Shown here: in pieces, positions 33,651 through 44,699 of the stretch
How positions within the stretch are numbered: position 1 is the stretch's first letter
Layout: every line of letters begins with the position of its first letter
From: Wyeomyia smithii
Lineage: Eukaryota; Arthropoda; Insecta; Diptera; Culicidae
Length of the DNA stretch: 64,000 bases
Direction of reading: 5' to 3'
Assembly (NCBI RefSeq): GCF_029784165.1
Contig: NC_073695.1
Span: 99,057,485 to 99,121,484, forward strand
Notes under the pieces: model-generated
The model's input: the letters and a program-made list of their open reading frames with translations, nothing else
The model's database searches: none
What the model was told of the DNA's origin: nothing
Position numbers and translations under genes: made by a program

Positions 33651-34443
33651 GAAAAACAAAGTATCGGTGCTGGTGCACTCTTTTTGCTTTCCTCTTTACG
33701 ATATATTTCTATTCATTAGTGTACACCACAATACGTGGTTCTCAATGTGCACAACTCGGTATATGAAGTTATTCGTCTCTGTTACAGAGAGCGATCAGAA
33801 CTTGTTATATCCTTATTCTTTTGACTCATGAATATGATTTTTTGTCAGAAAAAGAAAGAAAATGACAGTGTATGTTCTCCTACTCTCGCTTAAACTCAAC
33901 CACTGCCGAAGTAGTTCCTTCCCCCACACATTCCCTCTCACCGCACCACACCTCTGCTGCTGTTCAGGCGACATAATTTTCTCCGGTTGCTATCCTTTCT
34001 TCCCGCAACTACCGGCCTATGGAGAGACAAACGCAACGATCGAATCGCTTCTCAGAGCTGATGTAGTCTAGTCATGTGTTTGTTTTCTCCCAGTAACCTA
34101 TGCACCCTATCATCATTTCATTATGGGTTGAGAGGATTCGAATTTAGTCCCGGCCTGTACACTTCGTGAAGTGCACGTATGATGAATAAACGACGATTGC
34201 ATCATATTCGTTTCGTTTCCATCACTGTATGGTGCTCCAATCAGTTATAATTGAGTCCTAATTATTTCCTTCCACACGTATCACATCGCACATCGTCATT
34301 TATTGACACACTGCCTCAAAATAATCCGTCACAATAACGAGTCCCGATCTAAGATTTACGATTTACGATAAGCACGGATGGCGATCACCAGCGAAGACGA
34401 CAACGACAGCACCCATAGGGTGCTAAACATTTCGCCAAATGAA

Positions 34444-34480
34444 TATAAAGCATTCAGTGGAAGCTTAGCACGGGTCATTC
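34444..34480 (+). promoter_or_regulatory. Putative core promoter of the 34655-40844 gene
   Basis: TATAAAG at 34444-34450 lies 33 bases upstream of the A in an insect initiator-like TCATTC (34475-34480). The first ATG of the open frame follows 175-180 bases later. Spacing and order are right for an insect TATA promoter. No transcript evidence is available here. Confidence 0.5.
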
Positions 34481-34654
34481 GTATCGGGGCTTCGAGATCG
34501 GCAGTAACCCTAGCATCCTTCCAACAAAGCCAGTCGATCCAGGCAGCCGGGACGTGATCTCAAAGAAGAAATCGAGTGTTTGCTTAGAAAAAAAAAAATT
34601 AAGCATTTAGCAGTTTCAGTGTTCGCAAAACTTGCATTACATACAGCGAAAGAA

Positions 34655-37600
34655 ATGGCTGCAAGGTTCGGTATTGTGCTAACTGTGGCAGTATGCGCGT
34701 TTTTCCTGCAACTCCACAGCATACCAGTGCCCTTCGATAAGGATGCCACATCACAGCCGTTGAATTCGCTTTTCAACTCAAACAGTGAAGAAAACTCCAG
34801 TGAAGTAGACAGTGATTTACTGAACTCAAACTCCACGAACGGAACGCATCAGGAACTGTGAGTATACCCTTGTGTGCAATGTATGTGTACTTTGGCAGTG
34901 GACAGCGCAGTATTATACGCATGTTAAAGGTTGTCAGTAATTTATATGAGGATTGGGTCTTATAACGAATTCGCTTATTTTTAGAGTTGATTCAGTGATA
35001 AATTTTACACTTAGGTCTTTTTACGCGGGTTACTTTCCTCAATCGCTCAAAAACGGTACAAGATATTGACCACAATACAATCACGTTTGCCGTCTTAGAC
35101 TAAAAGTAATCATATATCCGTTTAAAAAAAAAATCAATTTTTGGCGTAAATACTGAAAATGCAAAACATTATACTTTGGCGTTTACATTGACTACTATCA
35201 TCAAGGTTCAAACTTTCAAGGAAGATTTTATTCGTTAAATTTTCAACCCAAAATTGTTTATTTTTAATTGTCCCATGCAAATTTGAAATGCCTTAGTTTA
35301 TTTGATCACCTTCGTACAAAAACACATAATTTGTTTGCCAGTTATGTTTCGTTGAGTAAAATGGGTGGATACATTATGACTGGTGACGGCCGACTACCCA
35401 AGGTTTTTAAGTTTTATTCCTCTCTTAGTCATATTTCATGAAACTAGACGTCAGTTTCTCAGTGACCATATTCTGAGCGATCGTGGGGACTTTAAGTCGT
35501 GCGTGAAGCCGAATGATCAGTACAGTATCATTTCCTACAACGGTTAACATATTTTTCTGTGTAACCGTTATAACAATTTTCAAGTTTAGTAGTCAATTTA
35601 GTACAGGTCGGACTCGATTATATAGAGACTCCATTATATATTGACTCGATTATATATGATTCGATTATATATAATTTTGGACTCGATTATATATAGAAGC
35701 AAGAAAAAAAAATTTCTTGAATTACAAATATGACTTATCTAAAGCTAATATATCGTAAGAAAATATCTACAAAATACGTAGCACTTGATAAAAAGAGGAA
35801 AATATAGAAAAAAAAAATTAAAGAAAAAATAATTTTGAAATTTGTTTAAAAAAATTTAAAAATAAAAAAAAAATAAAAATACCATAGTAAAAATAAAAAA
35901 ATAAAAAAAAATTAAAAAAAAAAAAAATTTCTAAAAATTTGAGAAATTCAATACAAACAAGTTGACAAATCTACATATACTTTTATAATTTTTTAAAATA
36001 ATTTTTCTTTACATTTGACTGCAATTACATAAGGAATAACTACAAGACATGAGCGGGGGCCTAGTGTGGTTGGTAACGAATCCCACCGCCGACATAGGTG
36101 TCGATGGTTGTGAGGTGGCGTGATCCACTCACAACCAACCCAACTGGTCTAGATTCAATCCTAGCCGACACCGGGAGATTTTCTGAGGCGAAAAATCTCT
36201 GGGATCACGCCTTCCATCGCATGAGGAAGTAAAGCCGTTGGCGCCGGTCCGTTAATAAACGGGTCGTGAGTTAGGGTCCTGGGTGTGGAGTTGCCTCCCT
36301 GGGCGTCGGTGATTGGCCACAACAGTGGCGGAACCAGACCGACGGAAAATAAGCGAGAATAAAAAAAAAAAAAAAAAAACTACAAGACATGTTTTTTATA
36401 TAAGAAATGTGTTTTCTGACTTTTAGGGGGATGAATCAAAAATAAAATTCTTATGCATTCGAAAGCAACAAATCATTTATGAAAAATAAATATAAAACAT
36501 TTTTTCCTCTGATTCGATTATATATAAAATTCGATGATATATAGTAAAAAAAAATTGGAGACTATATATTATCGAGTCCGACCTGTATTAACAGTATCAC
36601 TAATGACACGCTGATGAATTGTGTGCTTGTGTGTGAGGTTTTATCATTCCCTTCAAGCTTACTACTGCTAAACTATACCGAGCCGAGAAAGAGACTTCGT
36701 CTAACGTTCATCTTTTTCCAGATTTATTCTAAGAAGGACCTACTATGTCAAAAGGAAGGAGTCTCACTGAAACTTCATTCCCCGTGCTAATATCGCCACT
36801 TACAATTCCCTGGAGAGGATCAATGTTCCACTTATCATTTATATTTAGAGATTTTTCCCCCGTGGAAACGTAGGGAATTCCGTTGTTTGTACCTTCGAAT
36901 AGTAACGTAAGCAATCAGTCGGAATATTTAGCACGTGCCCTTACACTTTCCCAGCTGGTCTCGAGGTACGATGCTGGCCTAACAAGCCAGTCGTCGTTGG
37001 TTCGAGTCTTGGCTCGGGAGAGACTGTTAGTGTCAGTAGGATTTGTAGCGCTAGCCCCGCAATTGTCCTGTACACTTAACAGTTGGCTGCGAAGTCTGTT
37101 TATAATGAACAGGAGGTCGAGAGAGATTTTGATGTTATATCTATTCTATGAAGTTACGCTATAAAATAATAAAAATCAAGTGTTGGTTCGCTCTTACAGA
37201 ATTTTTAAAAAAGGTTATTTTTTGGCACTGCCAAAAAAGCGGGGCAAGTTCGGTCATCTAAGATGGGTCACCCTCTTAGACAGCACAAAATTATGTTTGA
37301 ATGTCAATAAACTTTTTGCGGATAGCAAGAAAAATGCCTCCCCTTCATAGATAACAAAAATATGGGGTCACCTCGTCCATGTTATACTGCCGAAGCGGGT
37401 AAATTTTTCTCTACAATTACTTTCTGCAGCATTTTGAAGAACTTCTCTACTGTCGACTCATTGAAGCAACAGAAGTTTTTTCCTGAATGACAGCACCGCT
37501 TGCGTCAAGTCTAGCCATAAAGCTGAAACTTTAACAATGAAAAATCAGCTATCAATGCGAATCATCGCCTCACCTTTGGTGATCCATGCTGTCCTAATCA

Positions 37601-40600
37601 TTAATTTATTCCACGATCGTGATAGGGGGATTAGGGGCATAATGAGCACACGGGGCGAAATGGGCACCCCTCTTTTATGCGAAACTACGCGTTTTTAATA
37701 CAACGTGGTATTTGGAACTCTTCCGTAGTTACTACAGTATCTTTTTATGTAGAACAAAAGTAATTTGTCTGTCTAAAATATGGAAATAATTTGAAAAAAT
37801 CAATTTGGTTCCCGGATGTTGGAAAAATTATTATTATTGCGCACTACAAAATAAGCTTCTACGGTCGTTTTAATGTCTCAATTAAGTATATAGACACATC
37901 AATATGACGTATGGGTCGTACCCCAAATTTCACCATCATTGAAGTGTGGATTTTAAGCTATAATTAGTATTAAAATCTCACGTTAACTTCAACTAACTCG
38001 ATAGGGGCAAAATGGTCACCTTTAGGTGGGGTGAAATGAGCACACCTTGCACCATGGTCAGTGTTTGTTTACAGTGATGGTGCGAACATATTTTAGAAAA
38101 TCTTTGAGACCGAATCAGTCAGAAAAAGGGGACTGCAGGCAGAATTGGCCACCATAAGGCGCGACGGGACATTCACGAAACAAGCCGCCAAGTATCACGG
38201 CATCTCGCGACAATTGTTGGCCCATTATTTATACTTCTATACAGTTTCAAGATATGTTCTATAAGAGTGTGTAAATATACCCCGTGGGTGCTCATTATGT
38301 CCCAGTGGGGTGCTCAATGTGCCCCACACATCGACTGATTGTTAGTTTTTGATGCATGAATCTAATTTGTGTTTTTCACCATTATGCGATAAACTTTTCA
38401 ATTTGTGAATAGTGTACCTTTAATTATAGATAGTTAATTCAAGTTTTGCACTGAAGACAGCTTGAAATTTTTGTCGTTTTCCATGCTTAAATCAGCAACC
38501 AAGTTAGGGTGCTCATTATGCCCCTATTCCCCCTATGTATGTTCATTTTACATTTATTTATGCTAAAAAGTGTATTATTTAGTACATCATGAGCAAAGCT
38601 GCTTCTGCAATGAAGGTTTACTTCACCTTCACGCGTTCTTAGCGTACGACGAGAGAACACCTTTTTTTCAAAAGTGGGAATCGCACAAGAAAAAATATTT
38701 TTTTCATTCAAAACATGCAAAATGCAAATTAGACTATGAACACGTGATACATAGTCAAAAATACATTACGCATCATACAAAATTAGTCATCACAAAAAAG
38801 TTATTTCATGCTCAAAAACGACGTTGACCCATCTTGCCCCACCTAACCCTATAATGCAGAAAAATTTGTGATAATCGAATTAAAAATCAATTTTTAATGT
38901 TATATAAATTAATTGTTCATCAGCCAGAATTATGTTCACACGTGTTCCTAGAAGTAACTAATAGTTGTTTACCTGTCTGATGCTCGAATACACGCGTCAT
39001 TTCCCTGTACGAAATACATATCTGGTATCGAAGGTTCATCATTGACGCGGTTCCAAGGTTTACCGGTCTTCAGGCGTTCAGCACTAAGATTCGGAGACAC
39101 TTTTTCCAGGAACCGTTCCTTATATGTACACCTACTAATTTTAACTCTACGATGTATGGTTCATGTATTTACAAGGATTACTTACAGTCATTTCCGGTGG
39201 TTGGATTTTTTTCAATTCGACAGTCGCCGAATGATGTTCTTGTCTTAATCCTCTTGCGGTCGATTTTGTTTCATATAGTTGATGCGACTATATAGTTTTT
39301 CGCCAAGATTGTCCTTGCTCTGTACGTAGTAAGTATGTATCCTGTTTAAAATGAATGTTATTCTCTTTTTATTGAGTGATATTCTCAGTACCTTATTCTC
39401 TTTTTTAAAAATGCGTACTATAATAGTAGCATACTTGGCAAGTTGCTCTGAATCTCGTCAGGCAGCTCTGGTTCTGTGACTTTTTGAGGAATCCTTGCCT
39501 CAAAGACAGACTGTTGTAGTTCGTTTTTCAAACCGTCAATTACCGACGTTTTTGGATCAGATGTACTGGCAGGAGTAGTCTGTGTTAAAATGAAAGTGAA
39601 CTAAATACATATCATCGAATAGTGTTCAATTTTACTTACGCTCCTTTCTTACCACTCGGATATCCACGTGCAAATCAACTCAAATTTCTGATCAATGTTT
39701 CAACGAGATAACGCTCCTGAATTTCCCGATTAAGCCCAAGTTAATAGTGCTTCCGTGTTTACGCTACATTTTGTAATAAAGCAGATAAACATTGGAATAC
39801 TAAAACGTTATTTTAAGTTAAACTTACCTCTGAATGCGTTGAAAGTTTCAGAAGCAACATTCAAATCACTGAGGGCTGTTTGTTCAGATTCGACCATTTT
39901 TCCCCTTTTTTGTAGTAATATTTCCAATATTTCAGAGAGTATCGTCTGATTTTTTCTTCATCAGGGTTTGGTCTCTTGAAGCTTTAAGGCGTTTGTTATA
40001 AAATTTTCCGAGTAAACCAGGATATCCATATGTTGCTGGCATAATTGACGGTCTACATTCTTAAAATTTTCGTTTAAATTGTTAGATCCATGAACTCCAT
40101 CTGCTAGGAACATGTGCAAAATTAAAAAAAAAACACTTTTGCGTCTTGCGTATTTTAAAACTAGGGAATCACTTACCAAAGATTAAAACACGCTATTTTG
40201 GTGAAATTGCCTTATTGTAAGCGTTATTGAAGATTTCCGGAAGCGCTGTCCACACTTTAAATAGCCACCTTCAGCACATATTCAACTTTTTTTACTATAA
40301 TTTCTTCCAGATACGTCGTAAAAGCGATTGTGTACGAAGTTGGCATCCTGGTGAACGTGCCGGACAATGAAACTGACAGCGAGCCTAGCAGGTAAATTCG
40401 TTTAAACTAGTAACTTTAACTATAACCTTTCGTTCAACAATGGGCCTTTTTTGCTTTGCTTCCAGTGAAGAACAAGTTGACCTGACCTTCTACGGCTCAT
40501 CTTCAAACAAGTCCCACATCAACCTGGGTAATATCCCACTACCAGTGGCGACCAGCGTCAAAGGCCAGGTACTGACCGGCATTGCGCCCGTGAACTTGGG

Positions 40601-40844
40601 TGCTGTTTCGGACCTGGGTGACGTGCTGCAGACACTCCCGTTTACCGGTACGATCGTCAACATCACACAAACCAATTCCTCGTACATTGAGCTTTCCAAG
40701 CACAACATCAGCAGTCTGGAAGATACGGCTCAACTCGTTAGTGTTGCCGATTTGGCAAACCTGCCCATCAAATCGCCGGCCAGCCATCCGCTGATACCGA
40801 CTTCGCTAGATGAAATCATAAGCCATCTGGCGCAAGTGCATTAG
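34655..40844 (+). CDS. Secreted N-glycosylation-rich orphan protein (220 aa)
   Basis: Exons are 34655-34857, 40311-40391 and 40466-40844, with consensus donors and acceptors (GTGAGT/TTCTTCCAG and GTAAAT/TTGCTTCCAG) and compatible phases. The ATG at 34655 (GAAATGG) is followed by a signal peptide, MAARFGIVLTVAVCAFFLQL, with cleavage likely near HSIPVPF. The mature protein has at least eight sequons (NSS, NST, NGT, NET, NKS, NIT, NSS, NIS), an acidic Ser-rich N-terminal part, and a C-terminal half of repeated short hydrophobic stretches (HINLGNIPLPVATS, IAPVNLGAVSDLGDVL). There are no cysteines or known domains. The first intron (5.45 kb) holds several transposons and possibly a minus-strand gene. 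The family is not recognised. It may be a glycosylated extracellular or cuticular component. Confidence 0.72.
35604..36585. mobile_element. TA-flanked MITE in intron 1, carrying a SINE
   Basis: The left end CAGGTCGGACTCGATTATAT and the inverse right end (...TATCGAGTCCGACCTG) match over about 16 bases, with more similarity beyond. TA lies outside both ends (35602-35603 and 36586-36587). The interior is very AT-rich, with repeated CTCGATTATATATA words and A-runs. A SINE (36052-36377) is inserted in it, so the MITE is the older of the two. TIR and target site fit a Tc1/mariner/pogo MITE. Confidence 0.88.
36052..36377 (+). mobile_element. Second-family tRNA-derived SINE, 14-bp duplication
   Basis: AACTACAAGACATG flanks it at 36038-36051 and 36378-36391. 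The head (GGCCTAGTGTGGTTGGTAAC) carries an A-box-like word and, at about 36150, GATTCAATCCTAG, a B-box. The body is unrelated to the 24243 family, and the tail is a long A run. The plus orientation is the same as the host gene. Confidence 0.88.
36600..36725. repeat. Family Y fragment in the intron
   Basis: GTGCTTGTGTGTGAGGTTTT through the stretch with CTATACCGAGCC and CTAACGTTC matches part of the repeats at 53575-53700 and, inverted, at about 44140-44290. Confidence 0.55.
36950..37120 (+). mobile_element. SINE copy of the 24243 family, 3'-truncated
   Basis: CCAGCTGGTCTCGAGGTACG starts the copy. The B box GGTTCGAGTCT and the body phrase GAGAGACTGTTAGTGTCAGT follow. It decays after GAGGTCGAG near 37120 and has no clear T tail or target duplication. 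It lies in the long intron, in the sense orientation. Confidence 0.8.
37195..38860. repeat. Possible outer, older element around 37625-38533
   Basis: At 37235-37270 are GCGGGGCAAGTTCGG and AAGATGGGTCACC. At 38825-38850 is GACCCATCTTGCCCCACCTA. These read as an eroded inverted pair (GGGGCAAG and GATGGGTCA), suggesting the 37625 element sits in another TIR element of the same general type. Confidence 0.4.
37625..38533. mobile_element. Deletion derivative of a pogo-like transposon, 25-bp TIRs
   Basis: The left end GGGGGATTAGGGGCATAATG then AGCAC (37625-37649) is matched by the inverse right end (38509-38533) with one mismatch, and TA flanks both. Inside, near 38150-38225, a plus-strand stretch reads IRRDGTFTKQAAKYHGISRQ. 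This aligns with the psq helix-turn-helix of the 25427 transposase (AHGIPRQTLS), so the element is a shortened copy of a pogo-type parent. Subterminal GGGGCAAAATGG/GGGGTGAAATGAGC words recur at 38005-38040 and 38270-38330. Confidence 0.88.
39418..40103 (-). pseudogene. Candidate minus-strand gene or pseudogene nested in the intron
   Basis: Last exon 39418-39579: acceptor TTTTAACACAG, then an open frame TTPASTSDPKTSVIDGLKNE ... PEQLPDE-like acidic tail ending SNLPSMLLL and TAG. An AATAAA (39368-39373) lies 45 bases further on. Upstream, 39828-40103 has an acceptor (TTGCACATGTTCCTAG), two coding-like stretches in different frames (SNNLNENFKNVDRQLCQQHM and MVESEQTALSDLNVASETF) and a GTAAGT donor. 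A middle piece ending in GTAAGT at 39640 includes ERYLVETLIRNL. Splice sites are good but the frames do not join cleanly. It is either a decayed gene or one I have not spliced correctly. The product looks like a small helical, coiled-coil-type protein. Family unknown. Confidence 0.35.
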
Positions 40845-41058
40845 ATAGGGCGACATAGGCAGAATGACGTCTGTTTATGTGTCTAATTAGGATGAAAGTG
40901 TGATTTTATTTTTTTGTTGCTCGTTTCTCCATAGAAAATACATGAGTAAGGGTATTTTTTCCACAATATGTTTTTAATATAAGGTGTTGTTTTCCCCTTG
41001 ATGACAGCCAAGGTTTGCGAAGCGATACTGATGCGCTAAACAATGCGATAATAGAAAC

Positions 41059-41064
41059 AATAAA
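41059..41064 (+). terminator. Poly(A) signal of the 34655-40844 gene
   Basis: First AATAAA after the stop codon, 215 bases downstream. A second candidate lies at about 41568. Either would give a short or a roughly 0.7-kb 3' untranslated region. Confidence 0.5.
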
Positions 41065-41109
41065 GACAATACCACCGTGGAAGCTTTTAGCCCTGAGCTT
41101 GGATGGACA

Positions 41110-42640
41110 ATATACTGGGTTTCACAATTGAATAATGTTCGACTGTTACTATTTCTCCTTTCTTATTATCAGTTGTTTATTTAGACTATAAAGAGTTTTA
41201 CCTTCTTTTTGCGGTACCTTCTAAATAATGTCCCAATTCTTATACATAAACTTTTTTCTGTTTGCCTTTTATCGGCAAGATTTGTTCTGCTTGTTTTTTT
41301 TTTTTACTTTTTTTAGCTTACGAACGGTCTGATGAGGTTAGTGTACTGCCTTAAATTCTGTAATTTCTAACGCACCTAATATGTTTGCTTGCTTTTTTCA
41401 ACGCACATACCATTCTCAATACAATAAGATATTCGGTACTACGCTATAGTTATATCTCTATAAGAAAAATCGTTTAACTTAAGTATACTCACTATACGCT
41501 TAGTCGCCAAAACTGCGCACTCATCATTACCTTCTAAAAGTTTAGATTAGTTATGTTCTCTTAAAAACAAATAAATTAATCAGTTTCAAAAATATACAAA
41601 ATACAAGGATGTTAGCCCATGTGCTAGTAATTTGATGAATGAGTTACTTTTTATTTCAATTGTTCCATCCTGGTAATTATACACAAAATCCGCCCGTGCT
41701 TGCTTGGGCCATGATGCATTTAAAGGAAGGTAGAGTTTGTTCTTTGAAACATTCGTGACCAACTGAATTTTGCCAAAAGCATCAGTGCATTGAATTGTTT
41801 ACTTTTTCGGTTAGATTCAAACAAATCACCTAAAATACGCGTGCTTAGTTTCAGCATTTCTTAGGTTGTCAGTGTTCTTTTGCAGTTCAATAATGTACAC
41901 GTTGCTCAAAGATAATCAAAATGGTCGGATTATGATGGTTGCTATTATGATACATTTGAATGCGGATGGTGGGTGTTTGTGTGGAAGGGACATACTGCAA
42001 TTTATATCTGTAGATTTATCAACAACCAGCCTTCACGCTGAACTACGTTGAACCGAAAATAATTCATTTTAGTCAGTCACAACAGACTGCATCTGATCAA
42101 TAGGAACTTGTTTACGTATTTCCTCTCTAATGATTCCTGCTGGATTCAACCTCTTTCGATCAGACCAAGCGGATTAGCTTGAATTTTCGGTAGCCGGTAA
42201 GATCTGGACAGCGCTGAAAAATCCGGATGCGTTTATCAAGAGAGGGGAGGGAGACCGACGATCGGAATTGGGATGTGGGTGAAGTAGAGCATGGAAAGAA
42301 AGTAGCTCGAACTTGACGCTTTATTTTCAGCTTGCTTAATATTGTAGATTTTGTTTAGCCGATCGCTTCGTTTATATAATACATCCGATCAGAAAGTGGT
42401 AATTGGTATAGTAAAAACTGCCCTAGTTGTGAAATGGTAAAACCGGAAGCTACGTTCAATCTGAAATGAAGAGAGGAAGAAAAGTTTATATTTTATACAG
42501 GACTTTTTATTACAAAGCGTTATACGTTATTAATGATAAAATGAGTCATTCCTATGTATTTTTTTGTTTTCGTTGCACAATTAACACCTTGTCCCTTTGT
42601 GGGGTTCCCACTTAGCAGTAACGTAAGTGGGCGCCAAATT
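41110..42640. other. Intergenic, nothing recognised
   Basis: The first part may be the longer 3' untranslated region of the upstream gene. Open frames are short and featureless, and I found no inverted ends or RNA gene. Confidence 0.3.
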
Positions 42641-42650
42641 TTGGAACGCT

Positions 42651-43013
42651 TTAACGGCGAATAGAGATAAGAACGATAAACAGGCAACAAAAAGTGCGTA
42701 ATAAAAAACAAGTTTCTGCATGACGTTTCATCGACGATAAACAGTTCATAAATAGGCATACATATTCAGTAATAGTTAGCTTCTCCGAAAACGTTGTGAC
42801 ATCACTTTCGACATCTTCTAGCAACAGCTTGCGTTTCCTTCCTAAAACATGCAGCAAATAAGAATTATCACTGTCTAATGCAAATGTGTCGTTCCAAAAA
42901 TTTATGATTATTAAGAATTTCTGGGTAGGCTTAAGAAATGTATCTATGACATGTCTTCCTCCCCTGAAAATGCTGGCTCCCATAAAAAAATTATACAACT
43001 CCGTACAATCCAT
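42651..43013 (-). CDS. Uncharacterised 120-codon open frame
   Basis: An ATG at 43013 in reasonable context (TAGACATGG) opens MDCTELYNFFMGASIFRGGR, then FLKPTQKFLIIINFWNDTFA, LLHVLGRKRKLLLEDVESDV, and a hydrophobic end LLRTFCCLFIVLISI. A second frame over its 3' end (42520-42759) also looks hydrophobic (NLFFITHFLLPVYRSYLYSP). A frameshifted membrane protein, for instance a chemoreceptor-type N-terminus, is conceivable. I do not recognise it. A dispersed repeat starts immediately upstream (43035). Confidence 0.25.
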   Translation of the reverse strand: MDCTELYNFFMGASIFRGGRHVIDTFLKPTQKFLIIINFWNDTFALDSDNSYLLHVLGRKRKLLLEDVESDVTTFSEKLTITEYVCLFMNCLSSMKRHAETCFLLRTFCCLFIVLISIRR

Positions 43014-43034
43014 GTCTATATGAAACACAAATAA

Positions 43035-43143
43035 CAAGAGGGTTGTGTGCAAAGCCACGACCGCAAGGTTGAAGTAGAATACTTTTACAAGAAAGATAAC
43101 CCGGCTGCTTGCGTGTCAGTCATTTTTTCTAGTAAATAAACGT
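43035..43143. repeat. Dispersed repeat piece shared with 21598-21710
   Basis: Nearly the same sequence as the 21.6-kb piece, including GACCGCAAGGTTGAAGTAGA and GATAACCCGGCTGCTTGCG. The phrase GCGGTCGTGGCTTTGCATAC near 60350 is its start in the other orientation. These look like an end module of family X or a neighbour of it. Confidence 0.6.
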
Positions 43144-43739
43144 TAACTAATCAGATCAATCGAATTTTGCGCTTCAACAAGGATTGACCATTTTCAATAA
43201 TATAGTAAGTTGCTTGTCATGGTTGGGGCTTGACAATTTTTAAATTTTGAGATGAAATTTTTTCGGATGTGCTCATGACTGAAGGAAAAAATAAATAAGT
43301 ACGTTTTGAGACACGGAGATGAAGTAAAATTTATAACTTTTACAAATTTAAAAATGTGAATTAACTCATTAGAAAATCTCTTCAATCAAGTTTTTATTAC
43401 ATCCTGAAAAGGACAATTTGTTGTTCATTTTAGTATCGGATAAGATGCCGATCACATCTTTGCGTTATCACTGACAGTGTGAATAAAATATTCCTTGTGA
43501 TAAAATAAACAGTGAGACACAGAGACAGAGACTGCATTTCACTAAAGTGCCTCACTGAGAGAGCTCCGTAGCCGCAAGGTTACAGAGTCCGCTTTGATAA
43601 GCGAGTGGTCGTGGTTTCGAATCTTAGTAGAATCAGGCCATTTGGTTGTCAAAGGACTTTAATATGGGTTCATTCTCAGGCTCTCTACTACATACCCTTC
43701 CTTCAAGCTGAATTCTATGGTACCCTTGCTGACTTTCAT

Positions 43740-44410
43740 CGAAACAAAAAAGTCCCTCTTATAATAAAACTGTTCTGAGTAACGTATAATAGTTCTCTTC
43801 AGAGAATTGTAATTATGACGCGATCTTGGCTGGAGGAACGAAGTTTCGATAAGACTCCTTCCTCTTGACAAAAATATAAGTCCTACTTATAATAAACCTG
43901 ACCAGAGGTGAAGTATTGAGTACCTCTTCAGGGAATTGTGATTGTGACGCGGTGTTGGTAGGAGGAACGAGGTTCGATAAGACTCCTTCCTCTTGACAAA
44001 ATAAGTCCTGCTTATAATAAAAACTGATTTCAGAAATATTTACCCTCTACAGGGAATGGTAATTGGCGATATTGGCACGAGGAACGAGGTTTCGATAAGA
44101 CTCCCTCCTCTTGACATAATAAGTCCCTCTTAGAATGAACCTGGCCAGAGAGGAGCGTTAGGTGTAGCCTCAGTTCAGGGAATTGTAATTTGGCGATATT
44201 GGTAGGATAGAAAAGAGGCTCGGTATAGTAGAGCAGTAAGCTTGAAATGAAAGGGTAAACTCTCACACACAAGCACGGATATAAAATAAAGCGTATCATT
44301 CACTTCAATAGTGATACTGCCAATAATCTGAAGTGCGGAATACAGAAAACACCTGGGCAATATCACAAAAGATCAAAATGTCTCTGGTCGCAGTGATGAG
44401 TCCACACAGA
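43740..44410 (-). repeat. Family Y with four tandem units of about 120-128 bp
   Basis: Units start near 43745, 43870, 43998 and 44117. Each has AAGTCC-CTTATAATAAA, then a CTTCAGGGAATTGTAATT-like word and a GAGGAACGAGGTTTCGATAA-type word, followed by CTCCTTCCTCTTGAC. The last unit runs on into ATAGAAAAGAGGCTCGGTAT and a non-tandem body to about 44410. That body matches 53440-53790 in the opposite orientation. Confidence 0.75.
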
Positions 44411-44699
44411 GAGAAAAAAAGTGCCTCACTGCATCAGCCGCTATCGATGCTGAGATCCCCTGCAACTAGTTCGCTATCCATAGCCATACCACAGTTGTGG
44501 CCGCTTTACGCTGCCATTGGTATCCACTGTCCCTGTATCAGCTGGCCCAGCTGCTATCGTTGCTGGAATCCGCTGCAACTAGTGCGCTATCCATTGCTAC
44601 GCTTTCCGACATCGCTAGTATCCACTGCACTGCTAGTGCTGCTGCTAAGGGAGGACGACTGCTGTTGTCGCTGTCTAGAACTATTATGAGCGGCTTCGG

